A DNA stretch of 64,000 nt from an uncultured bacterium. Its GTDB lineage: Bacteria > Bacillota > Clostridia > Oscillospirales > Oscillospiraceae. Of the stretch, positions 16,313-25,149 are shown piece by piece; within the stretch, counting starts at the first letter, position 1; the number at the start of each line of letters is the position of its first letter. The translations under genes and the position numbers were made by a program. The DNA lies in the NCBI GenBank assembly GCA_947643715.1, contig CANRXB010000007.1:1-64000 (forward strand). Reading direction: 5' to 3'. A model generated the notes under the pieces. That model made no database searches and was not told the DNA's origin. It saw nothing but the letters and a program-made list of their open reading frames with translations.

Positions 16313-18187
16313 TTGCTTGAGCAGATATTGGGCATGCCGTTGGGGCATGTGTTGAGCTGGTGCATCTCGGTATGCGGGAGCTACACGGCGGCCATCGTGC
16401 TGTTCACGGCGGTGACGAAGGTGGCGCTGTTCCCGGTGGCGATGTGGACGAACCGGAACGGGCTGAAGATGGTGGCGTTGATGCCGGAGCTGGACCGGCT
16501 GAAGATCGAGCACTACGGGGACAAAGAGGCGGTGGCGGAGCAGACCCAGGCGCTGTACCGCCGAGAGGGGTATCATCCCCTGGCCGGGACCGTGCCGATG
16601 ATCGTGCAGCTCGTGCTGCTGGTGGGCGTGATCGGCGCGGTACGGGAGGCGCTCGAGGGCGCGCAGAGCATGTTGAGCGTCTATCCCGTCCAGGCGGGCG
16701 GGGCGGCGCTGCTGATGCCTCTGGCGGCGGGGGGCGCCGCGCTGGTGCTGGGCCTGGCGCAAAACCGGCTCAACCCCCTCCAGCGGGAGCAGAGCAGGGC
16801 GTCCCAGTGGATGACCAACGGGCTGTCGATCGGGGTGTCGCTGGCGTTAGGGGCTTTCGTGCCCATGGGCGTGGGGGTGTACTGGATCGCCAGCAACCTG
16901 CTGACCATCGTACAGCAAGTGGCGCTCAACGCGCTGATGCCGCCGTCGCGATATGTGGACTACGAGAAGCTGGCCAAGAGCCGGCAGGAGCTGGCGGGGA
17001 TGGACGCGCTGTCGGCCCACGTGTCCAAGGAGGACCAGCGCAGGGAGAAGGAGGACTACAAGCGGTTCTTCTCCATCGCCAACAAGCACCTGGTGTTCTA
17101 TTCGGAGAGCAGCGGCTTCTACAAATACTTCAAGGGTCTGATCCAGGAGCTGCTCCGGCGCACCAACCTCACGATCCATTATATCACTAGCGATCCGAAG
17201 GACCAGATCTTCGCCATCGCCAAAGAGCAGCCCAGGATCCAGCCCTATTACATAGGTGAGAAGCGGCTGATCACCCTGATGATGAAGATGGACGCGGACA
17301 TGGTGGTCATGACCATGCCGGACCTGGAGAACTTCCACATCAAGCGCAGCTATGTACGCAAGGACATCGAATACGTCTACATGTTCCACTATCCGCTGAG
17401 CACGCACATGGTGCTCCACACCGGCGCGCTGGATCACTATGACACCATCCTGTGTGTCGGCCAGTTCCAGTTCGACGAGATCCGGTACTGTGAGAAGCTG
17501 CACGGTCTGCCGGAAAAGAAGCTGGTGGGGTTCGGCTACGGGCTGTTGGAGGACCTGCGTGACCAGTACGATCGGGATCCTCCTGCGCCCCGGGCGCGCA
17601 AAAAGATCCTGATCGCCCCATCCTGGCAGACGGACAATATCCTGGATAGCTGTATCACGGAAGTGCTCGATCAGCTTTTGGGGCGAGGTTATCAGGTCGT
17701 GGTCCGGCCCCATCCGGAGTATCTGAAGCGCTACCGCCCGCGGATGGATCGGCTGGTGCAGCGTTACGCCGGATATGAGGGCAGCGACCTTGAGTTCGAG
17801 CTGGACTTCACCAGCAGCCGGTCCATCTACGACTCGGACGTGGTGGTGACGGATTGGTCGGGCACGGCTTACGAGTTCGCGTTCGTTACGGGCAAGCCGG
17901 CGGTGTTCATCGATACGCCGCCCAAGATACACAACAGCGAGTACGATCGGTATCCGATGCAGCCGCTGGAGCTGACGCTGCGTTCCCAGGTGGGAGTGGC
18001 GCTGGGCACGGCGGAGCTGGACCAGCTCGCCGCGCGGGTGGAAGAGCTGCTCCAGCATCCGAAGGAATACGAAGAGAGGATCGGCCATGTGTTGGCGGAC
18101 ACGATCTCCAACTTCGGCAGCAGTGCCGGCGTGGGCGCTTCGTATATCATCTCACGATTGAAGGAGAGACAGCAACATGGACGCTGA
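16313..18187 (+). CDS. YidC/Oxa1-like membrane domain fused to CDP-glycerol glycerophosphotransferase-like domain
   Basis: This is a 624-residue fusion. Residues about 1-215 resemble the YidC/Oxa1 core: TAAIVLFTAVTKVALFPVAMWTNRNGLKM, the pattern of a loop then three helices, and VGVYWIASNLLTIVQQ. Residues about 255-615 resemble TagB/TagF-like glycerophosphotransferases (GT-B fold): VFYSESSGFYKYFKGL, YIGEK, VYMFHYPLSTHM, ILIAPSWQ, VVVRPHPEYL, FTSSRSIYDSDVVVTDWSGTAYEFAF. The start is TTG 16313, behind a perfect AGGAGG with 9-bp spacing. The stop overlaps the decarboxylase gene by 11 bp, tying it to the phosphonate pathway. It could transfer an activated phosphonate or polyol phosphate onto the polymer at the membrane. 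Confidence 0.88.
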   Translation: MLEQILGMPLGHVLSWCISVCGSYTAAIVLFTAVTKVALFPVAMWTNRNGLKMVALMPELDRLKIEHYGDKEAVAEQTQALYRREGYHPLAGTVPMIVQLVLLVGVIGAVREALEGAQSMLSVYPVQAGGAALLMPLAAGGAALVLGLAQNRLNPLQREQSRASQWMTNGLSIGVSLALGAFVPMGVGVYWIASNLLTIVQQVALNALMPPSRYVDYEKLAKSRQELAGMDALSAHVSKEDQRREKEDYKRFFSIANKHLVFYSESSGFYKYFKGLIQELLRRTNLTIHYITSDPKDQIFAIAKEQPRIQPYYIGEKRLITLMMKMDADMVVMTMPDLENFHIKRSYVRKDIEYVYMFHYPLSTHMVLHTGALDHYDTILCVGQFQFDEIRYCEKLHGLPEKKLVGFGYGLLEDLRDQYDRDPPAPRARKKILIAPSWQTDNILDSCITEVLDQLLGRGYQVVVRPHPEYLKRYRPRMDRLVQRYAGYEGSDLEFELDFTSSRSIYDSDVVVTDWSGTAYEFAFVTGKPAVFIDTPPKIHNSEYDRYPMQPLELTLRSQVGVALGTAELDQLAARVEELLQHPKEYEERIGHVLADTISNFGSSAGVGASYIISRLKERQQHGR

Positions 18188-19304
18188 GCTTTTTTTGAGT
18201 CTCGTAGAGGGGCTGGGCGTGGACTTTTTCGCTGGCGTACCGGATTCCCTGCTGGCCCCATTGTGCGACACCCTGTATCGCAGGTATGGCGCGAAGCACC
18301 GGCGGCACGTGGTCGCCGCCAATGAGGGCGGGGCGGTAGGACTGGCCGCGGGCCACTATATCGCCACCGGCCGTCCCGGACTGGTGTACATGCAGAACAG
18401 CGGGATCGGGAACGCGGTGAACCCGATCGCCTCGCTGCTCCATGAGGACATCTACAAGATCCCCTGCCTGTTCGTGGTGGGCTGGCGGGGCCAGCCGGGC
18501 ATAGCGGACGAGCCCCAGCACAGGTTCCAGGGGAAGATCACGGTGGAGCTGTTGGAGCTGCTGGGGATCGAGACCTTCGTGCTGAAAAAGCAGGCGTCCC
18601 CGGACGAGGCGGGAGCGATCCTCGCTCAGTGCGGCGCTTTGCTGGAGGAGCGCCGCTGTGCGGCCGTCGTGGTGGAGAAAGGCGCATTGACGCAGTCGGA
18701 GAAGGCGGACTATCGGAACGGGCACAGCATGGCCCGGGAGCGGGCGCTGGAGCTGATCCTGGGCGCGGCCGGAACGGATGACATCTTCGTGTCCACCACG
18801 GGGAAAGCCTCCCGGGAGCTGTTCGAGCTGCGGGAGAAGCGGGGAGAAGGGCATGAGCGGGACTTCCTCACCGTCGGTTCTATGGGACATGCCCTGATGA
18901 TCGCCCTGGCGACGGCCATGGAGCGGTCGGAGCGCACCGTGTGGTGCATCGACGGGGACGGGGCGGCGCTGATGCACCTGGGCGGCCTGCGGCTGGCCGC
19001 AGGGATGGACTGTCCCAACCTGATCCATGTGGTGCTGAACAACGGCGCCCACGAGAGCGTAGGCGGTATGCCTGTGGCGGGCGGGACGTGCGGCTTCGCC
19101 CCGCTGGCGCGGAGCGCGGGATATCGGACGGTGTCCTGCGCCGGCAGCGAGCAGGAGCTGGCTCAGGAGCTGCCCAAGCTGCTGGCTGGGCAGGGGAGCC
19201 GGTTCATCGAGATCGAGGTGGCCTTGGGTTCCCGGGGAGACCTGGGCCGGCCCACGGTGTCCCCCCAGGAAGACCTGGCGTCGTTGAGGGAGTGTTTGAA
19301 ATGA
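18177..19304 (+). CDS. aepY: Phosphonopyruvate decarboxylase
   Basis: This 375-residue thiamine-diphosphate enzyme decarboxylates 3-phosphonopyruvate to phosphonoacetaldehyde, the irreversible step that pulls phosphonate synthesis forward. The N-terminal pyrimidine-binding domain has GVPDSLLAPLC, the catalytic Glu in AANEGGAVGLAAG and QNSGIGNAVNP. The C-terminal half has VGSMGHALMIALA and the ThDP/Mg motif GDGAALMHLGGL. Length is typical. GAAGGAGAG precedes the ATG. Gene order with a PEP mutase directly downstream (ATGA overlap) confirms the assignment over sulfopyruvate decarboxylase. Confidence 0.95.
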   Translation: MDAELFLSLVEGLGVDFFAGVPDSLLAPLCDTLYRRYGAKHRRHVVAANEGGAVGLAAGHYIATGRPGLVYMQNSGIGNAVNPIASLLHEDIYKIPCLFVVGWRGQPGIADEPQHRFQGKITVELLELLGIETFVLKKQASPDEAGAILAQCGALLEERRCAAVVVEKGALTQSEKADYRNGHSMARERALELILGAAGTDDIFVSTTGKASRELFELREKRGEGHERDFLTVGSMGHALMIALATAMERSERTVWCIDGDGAALMHLGGLRLAAGMDCPNLIHVVLNNGAHESVGGMPVAGGTCGFAPLARSAGYRTVSCAGSEQELAQELPKLLAGQGSRFIEIEVALGSRGDLGRPTVSPQEDLASLRECLK

Positions 19305-21313
19305 GAGCATTGATCTTGAATTCCGGCATGGGGCGGCGGATGGGGCCCCTCACGCAATGTCTGCCGAAGTGCATGACGCCCATCGGGGCGGGGCATACCA
19401 TCGTGAGCTGGCAGCTCGAGATGCTGAAACGGGCAGGGGTGACGGACGTGGTGATGACCACCGGCCCCTTCGACGGCACGCTGCGGGAGCACGCCTCGGC
19501 CCGTATGCCAGACGTGCGGTACGTACATAATCCGTCGTACCAGGAGACGAACTACATCTATTCCATGTATCTGGCGCGGGAGTGGCTGGACGACGACGTG
19601 CTGCTGCTCCATGGCGATCTGGTGATGGAGGAGTCGGTGCTGCGGGATCTGATCCAGGCCCCGCACAGCGCGGTGGCCGTGGAGGAGGACGCGCCGCTTC
19701 CCCAAAAGGATTTCAAAGCGCGCAGGAAGGACGGCCGCGTCGCCCAGATCGGGGTGGAGCTCTTCGGCCCGGACTGCGTGGCCAGCCAGCCGGCGTACAA
19801 ACTGCTTCGCTCGGACATGGCGGTCTGGCTGGAGACGATCGGGGCGTTCTGCGACCGGGGAGAGCGGGGCGTCTACGCGGAGGATGCCTTGAACACTGTG
19901 CTCGAGGATGTGGCTCTGTATCCGCTGCCGCTGGGCGGACGTCTGTGCAGGGAGATCGACAGCCCGGAGGATCTGGCGGACGTCACGGCAGACTTCCAGC
20001 GGTATCAGGCGGACCAGCCCAGGAAGCAAGTCTATATGTGCTTCGGCACGGATCTGATCCATCCCGGCCACCTGCGCATCATCCAAAAGGCGTCCGGTCT
20101 GGGCGAGCTCACTGCCGGCGTCCTGACGGACGAGGTGGTGGCGTCCTACAAGCGGTATCCGCTCATCCCGCTCAGCGAACGGCTGGAGATGTTCTCCGCG
20201 ATCAGAGGGGTCAGCCGGGTGGTGGTGCAGGATCAGCTCTCTTACGAAAAGGTGCTGCGGGAGCTGCGCCCCGATGTGGTGGTGCACGGCGACGACTGGA
20301 GGACGGGGCGTCAGGCCGGGATACGCCGGGAGGTCATCGAGCTCCTGTCCGAGTGGGGCGGAGAGCTGGTGGAGTATCCGTACACGAATTCAGAGACGGA
20401 CGAGGCTCTGGGGAACCTGGGCCGGCTGCTCAGCCTGCCGGAGAACAGGCGGCCCAGGCTGAAGAAGCTGCTGACGTATAAGCCGTGCCTGTCGGTGCTG
20501 GAGGCGCACAACGGACTGACCGGGCTCATCGTGGAAAAGACGGCGGTGGAGCGGCCCGGAGGGATCAAACAGTTCGACGCGATGTGGGTGTCCAGTCTGT
20601 GTGATTCCACGGCCAAGGGCAAGCCGGACATCGAGTTGGTGGACATGACGTCCCGGGTCAAGACGCTGGAAGAGATCATGGAGGTGACCACCAAGCCGAT
20701 CATCCTGGACGGGGACACCGGGGGGCTGACGGAGCATTTCGTGTTCAACATCCGCACGCTGGAGCGCATCGGCGTGTCGGCTGTGGTCATCGAGGACAAG
20801 AAGGGGCTGAAAAAGAATTCTCTTTTCGGCACGTCCGTGCAGCAGACACAGGACACGATAGAGGACTTCTGCGCGAAGCTCCGGGCAGGCAAGGAGGCAT
20901 TGAAGACGAAGGACTTCATGATCTTTGCCCGGTGTGAGAGCCTGATCCTGGAGCAGGGGATGCAGGACGCGTTGGAGCGGTGCTTCGCTTATGTCAAAGC
21001 CGGAGCGGACGGGATCATGATCCATTCCCGGCGCAAGGAGCCGGACGAGATCTTCGAGTTCTGCCGGAGGTTCCGGGAAGTGGAGCGGGACGTGCCCCTG
21101 GTGGTAGTGCCGACGACCTTCAACACCGTGACGGAAGAGGAGTTCGCGAAGGCCGGGGTGAACATCGTGATCCATGCCAACCACATGATCCGCAGCGCGT
21201 TCCCGGCCATGCAGCGCTGCGCGGAGATGATCTTGGAGAACTCCCGCTCCCGGGAAGCGGACAGCGTTTGTATGCCAATCGGCCAGGTCCTGACGCTGAT
21301 CGAGGACAAGTGA
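19301..21313 (+). CDS. aepX: Three-domain nucleotidyltransferase / cytidylyltransferase-like / phosphoenolpyruvate mutase
   Basis: The 670-residue protein has three parts. Residues 1-235 form a sugar-nucleotidyltransferase-fold domain (NSGMGRRMGPLT, PKCMTPIG, LLLHGDLVM), like PntC-type CTP:phosphonate cytidylyltransferases. Residues about 240-385 form a cytidylyltransferase-like HxGH domain (GTDLIHPGHLRII, VVHGDDW). Residues about 385-670 form PEP mutase, with the diagnostic loop EDKKGLKKNS, DGDTGG and ARCESL. The mutase makes the C-P bond by converting PEP to phosphonopyruvate. The N-terminal domain probably activates the end product as a CMP ester. The ATG at 19301 overlaps the decarboxylase stop. 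Confidence 0.93.
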   Translation: MRALILNSGMGRRMGPLTQCLPKCMTPIGAGHTIVSWQLEMLKRAGVTDVVMTTGPFDGTLREHASARMPDVRYVHNPSYQETNYIYSMYLAREWLDDDVLLLHGDLVMEESVLRDLIQAPHSAVAVEEDAPLPQKDFKARRKDGRVAQIGVELFGPDCVASQPAYKLLRSDMAVWLETIGAFCDRGERGVYAEDALNTVLEDVALYPLPLGGRLCREIDSPEDLADVTADFQRYQADQPRKQVYMCFGTDLIHPGHLRIIQKASGLGELTAGVLTDEVVASYKRYPLIPLSERLEMFSAIRGVSRVVVQDQLSYEKVLRELRPDVVVHGDDWRTGRQAGIRREVIELLSEWGGELVEYPYTNSETDEALGNLGRLLSLPENRRPRLKKLLTYKPCLSVLEAHNGLTGLIVEKTAVERPGGIKQFDAMWVSSLCDSTAKGKPDIELVDMTSRVKTLEEIMEVTTKPIILDGDTGGLTEHFVFNIRTLERIGVSAVVIEDKKGLKKNSLFGTSVQQTQDTIEDFCAKLRAGKEALKTKDFMIFARCESLILEQGMQDALERCFAYVKAGADGIMIHSRRKEPDEIFEFCRRFREVERDVPLVVVPTTFNTVTEEEFAKAGVNIVIHANHMIRSAFPAMQRCAEMILENSRSREADSVCMPIGQVLTLIEDK

Positions 21314-21314
21314 G

Positions 21315-22448
21315 ATGGAGGGACATGGGGAGTTCCGGGCGTTTTGCAGCGCCGAGGTCCGGCTGCTGGGGCTGGAGGAGGGCCGGGAACGGCTGCGGGG
21401 ATCGCTGGAGGATCCGGAGGGCACGGTCCTGGTGGCCAGCTCGGGGACCGTGTCCCGCCTGGGGATGGAGGCGCTCGCGCCGGAAGGGATCCGGATCGTG
21501 TCCGGCTTTTCGTCCGATCCGACGGTGGACGATCTGCGCGGCTGCCTGACCGCGCTGAGCGGCCGCAAGGTGGGACGGCTCGTCTGCGTCGGGGGAGGCA
21601 GCACGATCGACATGGGAAAGGCGCTGTGCGCCATGCTGGGCATGGAGGGCGGAGCGCCGGAGAGCTACGACGGGCTGTGTGAGGCGATCCAAAACAAGCG
21701 GTACGTCAGGGCGGACAGGGGCATAGAGCTGATCGCGTTCCCCACGACGGCGGGGACGGGCTCTGAGGTGACGCCGTGGGCGACCATCTGGGACCTGCGC
21801 GGCGGCCGGAAGCTGTCCGTGGACATGCCGGCCCTGACGCCGGATTTGGCTGCAATCGTACCGGGGTTCACGACACATATGCCAGCCCGGCTCACACTGT
21901 CCACGGGGCTGGACGCGCTGGCCCAGGCCATGGAATCGTTTTGGTCCCGGGCACGGGACCCGCTGTGCCAGGCCCTGGCGCTGGAGGGCGTCCGGCGGAT
22001 CCGCACACATCTGCCGGCGGCATTGTCCCGGCCAGGGGAGATGGAGCATCGGGAGGGGATGTGCCTGGGGGCGCTGCTGTCCGGGCTGGCCTTTTCCCGG
22101 ACCAGGACGACCGCCTGTCATTCCATATCCTACCCCATCACCATACGGCATGGGGTGGAGCATGGTCTGGCCGTCGCCGTGACGCTGGAAGAGGTGGCCC
22201 GGATCGATCGCAGTGCGGTGCCGGAGATCGAACAGATCTATGATATCTTCGGAGGGCCCCAGGGGCTGCATCGCTGGCTGGAGGAGACGTCCCGGCCGAT
22301 CCAGCCGTTGCGTCTGTCTGCGATGGGCATCACCGAGCAGGATCTGCCCGCGCTGGTGGATGGGGCCTTCACACAGGGCAGGATGGACAACAACCCCGTA
22401 CCTTTGGGGCGGGAAGACGTGGAGGGGATCCTCCGCCGGGTCCTGTGA
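21315..22448 (+). CDS. Phosphonoacetaldehyde reductase, iron-dependent alcohol dehydrogenase family
   Basis: This 377-residue group III alcohol dehydrogenase has GGGSTIDMGKA (NAD-binding) and FPTTAGTGSEVTPWATIWD, a segment typical of PhpC-like phosphonoacetaldehyde reductases. It also has the metal-binding TGLDALAQAMESFWS, CHSISYPITIRHGVEHG segments. It would reduce phosphonoacetaldehyde to 2-hydroxyethylphosphonate. No aminotransferase is present, so this route, not 2-aminoethylphosphonate, is the likely outcome. The ATG at 21315 follows the mutase stop by one base. Confidence 0.9.
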   Translation: MEGHGEFRAFCSAEVRLLGLEEGRERLRGSLEDPEGTVLVASSGTVSRLGMEALAPEGIRIVSGFSSDPTVDDLRGCLTALSGRKVGRLVCVGGGSTIDMGKALCAMLGMEGGAPESYDGLCEAIQNKRYVRADRGIELIAFPTTAGTGSEVTPWATIWDLRGGRKLSVDMPALTPDLAAIVPGFTTHMPARLTLSTGLDALAQAMESFWSRARDPLCQALALEGVRRIRTHLPAALSRPGEMEHREGMCLGALLSGLAFSRTRTTACHSISYPITIRHGVEHGLAVAVTLEEVARIDRSAVPEIEQIYDIFGGPQGLHRWLEETSRPIQPLRLSAMGITEQDLPALVDGAFTQGRMDNNPVPLGREDVEGILRRVL

Positions 22449-22487
22449 CGGATGGGACCGATGGTATGACGATATAAGGAGTGTTTG

Positions 22488-22727
22488 ATGATGGAGAACA
22501 TGATGTATGCCCTGACTTCGCTGCCCTGTGTGGCCGGTTATCTGGACCCCAGCGTGATGACCTACGCCATCCAGGTGGTGGCGGGGGTAGTAGTGGCGGT
22601 GGGCGCCGTGGCGGGGATCTACTGGCGCAAGGCCAAGCGCAAGCTCCAAGACAAGCTGGGCATCGATGAGGACGCGAAGAAGCAGGTCGAGGACGATGTG
22701 ATCGAGCTGAAAGACGAGGACAAGTGA
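22488..22727 (+). CDS. Small single-span membrane protein at end of phosphonate operon
   Basis: This 79-residue protein (or 78 from the ATG at 22491) has a short N-terminus, one hydrophobic helix (about 20-44, YAIQVVAGVVVAVGAVAGIYW), a basic stop-transfer WRKAKRKLQDK and an acidic tail ending KDEDK. AAGGAG lies 6-9 bp before the start. I do not know a named family. Position as last gene of the phosphonate operon suggests a subunit or scaffold for the membrane enzymes. Confidence 0.75.
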   Translation: MMENMMYALTSLPCVAGYLDPSVMTYAIQVVAGVVVAVGAVAGIYWRKAKRKLQDKLGIDEDAKKQVEDDVIELKDEDK

Positions 22728-22806
22728 TCCAAGCCCCAGGGATGGGGCGGGATGCTCCCTGCGATCGTGCGGGAGCCGCAGCGGACCGCAGTACGTCGCA
22801 TATATA

Positions 22807-22838
22807 CCAAGCCCCGGGAGGTCTCTCCCGGGGCTTGG
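22807..22838. terminator. Bidirectional terminator between glycopolymer locus and recG
   Basis: A 14-bp perfect stem, CCAAGCCCCGGGAG and its complement, with loop GTCT, followed on the plus strand by TCCGTTTT. It separates two convergent operons. Confidence 0.85.
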
Positions 22839-22856
22839 TCCGTTTTCAGCACGAGA

Positions 22857-24944
22857 TCAGTTGAACAGCTCCTCGTTGTCTTTGAACAGCTCCCGGACCC
22901 GGCGCTTGAGCAGTCTGTGGGAGGACTTGCGCAGTTCCGGGTCGCTGGCGATGAGCGCTTCCGCTGCGGACCGGGCCTCCTTCAAAAGCTCGATGTCGGC
23001 GGCGAAATCGGCGACCTTGAGCTGAGGAAGGCCGTGCTGGCGTTTGCCGAAGAAATCGCCGGGTCCGCGCAGCCGCAGATCCTCTTCCGCGATCTGGAAG
23101 CCGTCATTGGTGGCACACAGCGCCCGCAGCCGCTCCCGGGCGGTCTCGCTCCGGCTGGAGGTCACCAGCACACAGTAGCTTTGATGCTTCCCCCGGCCTA
23201 CCCGGCCCCGGAGCTGGTGGAGCTGGCTCAGGCCGAACCGTTCCGCGTTCTCCACGATCATCAGGGACGCGTTGGGGACGTCCACGCCCACCTCGACGAC
23301 GGTGGTGGATACCAGCACGTCCAGCTCCCCTCCGGCGAAGCCGGCCATCACCGCCTCTTTTTCCTTGGGCCTCAGCTTGCCGTGGACGAAACCGATCCGC
23401 AGCTCGGGGAACACCTCTTCCTGGAGCTGCTTGGCGTAGGTGGTCACCGCCTTCAGGTCCATGGGCGCTCCACTGGGCTCGCCCCACTCGGGAAGGTCCC
23501 CGGACTCCTCCACGGAGGGGCACACGATATACACCTGGCGCCCTTCAGCCACCTGCTTTCGGACGAAGCCGTACATCCGCTGCCGTTTGTTTTCCCCGAT
23601 TATGAAGGTGGACACCGGGGTCCGGCCGGGGGGCAGCTCGTCCATGACGGAGACGTCCAGGTCGCCGTAGATGATGAGGGCCAGCGTCCGGGGGATGGGG
23701 GTGGCGGACATGACCAGCACATGAGGCGACACCGACCCGCTCTTTTCCGCCAGCGCGGCCCGCTGGGCCACGCCGAAGCGGTGCTGTTCGTCGGCGATGA
23801 CCAGTCCCAGGTCCCGATAGTCTACGCCCAGGGAGAACAGCGCGTGAGTGCCCACGATGAGGTCCAGGTCTCCCGAGGCCAGCGCCGCCAGGACCTCTTT
23901 TTTCGCCGAGCCCTTCACCGACCCGGTGAGCAGCCCGACGCGGATCCCGGCAGGCGCGAGCAGGGCGCTCAACGTCCGGGCGTGCTGCTCCGCCAGCAGC
24001 TCGGTGGGGGCCATGAGAGCGCATTGCACGGCGTTTTTTGCCGCGATCCACGCCCCGAAAGCGGCCACCGCCGTCTTTCCGGAGCCCACATCTCCCTGTA
24101 CCAGCCGGTTCATGGCACGGCCCGAGCACAGGTCTGCGGCGATGTCCTCCATGGCTCGCCGCTGGGCCCCCGTGGGGGCGAAGGGGAGCAATGCGGCGAA
24201 TTCGTCCGGCGAGCCGGTCAAGATCCGCCCCTCTCCCTGGGCCCGCCGGTCCTTCAGCCGGGCCAGGCCGCAGGTGAGGACGAACAGCTCCTCGAACACC
24301 AGCCGCCGCCGGGCGATGGCCAGCTCCTCGAAGGAGCCAGGGTAGTGGATGTTTTTTCGGGCATATCGAGTCTGGCAGAGCTGATGCTCCCGCCGCACCT
24401 GGCCGGGGAGCACTTCGGGCAGGCCGTCCAGGCATTCGTCCACCGCCCGGCGGGTGAGTCCGGCCAAGAGATTGTTGGAGATGCCCGCCGTCAAGGGGTA
24501 GACCGGCATGATCAGCCCTGTGGTCCGCTGAGCTCCTTCCCGTTCGAATACGGGATTGGTCATGGCGTAGCTGCCGCCCTGACGTTCCACTACGCCGTAA
24601 AATACATAGCTGTCTCCGCGATGCAGCACTTCCCGGATGTAATCCTGATTGAAAAAGGTGACGTTCACTGTCCCGGTGTCGTCCACGGCTTTCACTTTCA
24701 CCAGTGACAGGCCCCGCCGGACGTAACTGATCCGTGGGGTCTCTGCTATCAGGACGGAGACACAGCAGGGCTGATCAGAGGGCGCGTCCTGAAGGGAGCA
24801 GGATCCCCGCCGGTCCTCATAGCGTTGAGGCAGGTGGTCCAAGAGGTCGCCCATGGTGGACAGCCCCAGCTTTTCCAGCTTTTTGCCCCGCGCCGGGCCG
24901 ACCCCGGGCAGGTCGGTCAGGGAAGTATCTCTGCTCAGCTCCAT
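22857..24944 (-). CDS. recG: ATP-dependent DNA helicase RecG
   Basis: This 695-residue superfamily 2 helicase remodels stalled replication forks and Holliday junctions. The N-terminal wedge begins with a helix-hairpin-helix (LTDLPGVGPARGKKLEKLG, about 10-28) and an OB-fold. The motor has Walker A GDVGSGKTAVA, the DEQH box (IADEQHRFG), motif III SATPIPRTLA, and VVEVGVDVPNA and QLRGRVGRG in the second lobe. Length is normal. The start is ATG 24944, preceded by GGAGGTGAGGAC; an upstream ATG at 24986 lacks a good site. Confidence 0.97.
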   Translation of the reverse strand: MELSRDTSLTDLPGVGPARGKKLEKLGLSTMGDLLDHLPQRYEDRRGSCSLQDAPSDQPCCVSVLIAETPRISYVRRGLSLVKVKAVDDTGTVNVTFFNQDYIREVLHRGDSYVFYGVVERQGGSYAMTNPVFEREGAQRTTGLIMPVYPLTAGISNNLLAGLTRRAVDECLDGLPEVLPGQVRREHQLCQTRYARKNIHYPGSFEELAIARRRLVFEELFVLTCGLARLKDRRAQGEGRILTGSPDEFAALLPFAPTGAQRRAMEDIAADLCSGRAMNRLVQGDVGSGKTAVAAFGAWIAAKNAVQCALMAPTELLAEQHARTLSALLAPAGIRVGLLTGSVKGSAKKEVLAALASGDLDLIVGTHALFSLGVDYRDLGLVIADEQHRFGVAQRAALAEKSGSVSPHVLVMSATPIPRTLALIIYGDLDVSVMDELPPGRTPVSTFIIGENKRQRMYGFVRKQVAEGRQVYIVCPSVEESGDLPEWGEPSGAPMDLKAVTTYAKQLQEEVFPELRIGFVHGKLRPKEKEAVMAGFAGGELDVLVSTTVVEVGVDVPNASLMIVENAERFGLSQLHQLRGRVGRGKHQSYCVLVTSSRSETARERLRALCATNDGFQIAEEDLRLRGPGDFFGKRQHGLPQLKVADFAADIELLKEARSAAEALIASDPELRKSSHRLLKRRVRELFKDNEELFN

Positions 24945-25099
24945 GTCCTCACCTCCGACGGCTGTATTATCAAGAGTATACCACATCTCACAGGGGAAAA
25001 CGATCCCTTCCAGGCGCTTTGACGATCTTTATCTCAGCGTGCCCGTGGCGTCCCCGCGTTTGAGCGGCCCTGGCCGGGAGCCGCCGCGGTCCATCCCAT

Positions 25100-25134
25100 A
25101 AAACGGACCTGCCGCATCGCGGCAGGTCCGTTTT
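25100..25134. terminator. Bidirectional terminator after the ABC exporter operon
   Basis: A 16-bp perfect stem (AAAACGGACCTGCCGC and its complement) with a 3-nt loop ATC gives A-tract/T-tract flanks in both directions. It ends the minus-strand ABC operon. Confidence 0.9.
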
Positions 25135-25149
25135 CCTATCATGCCGGGG

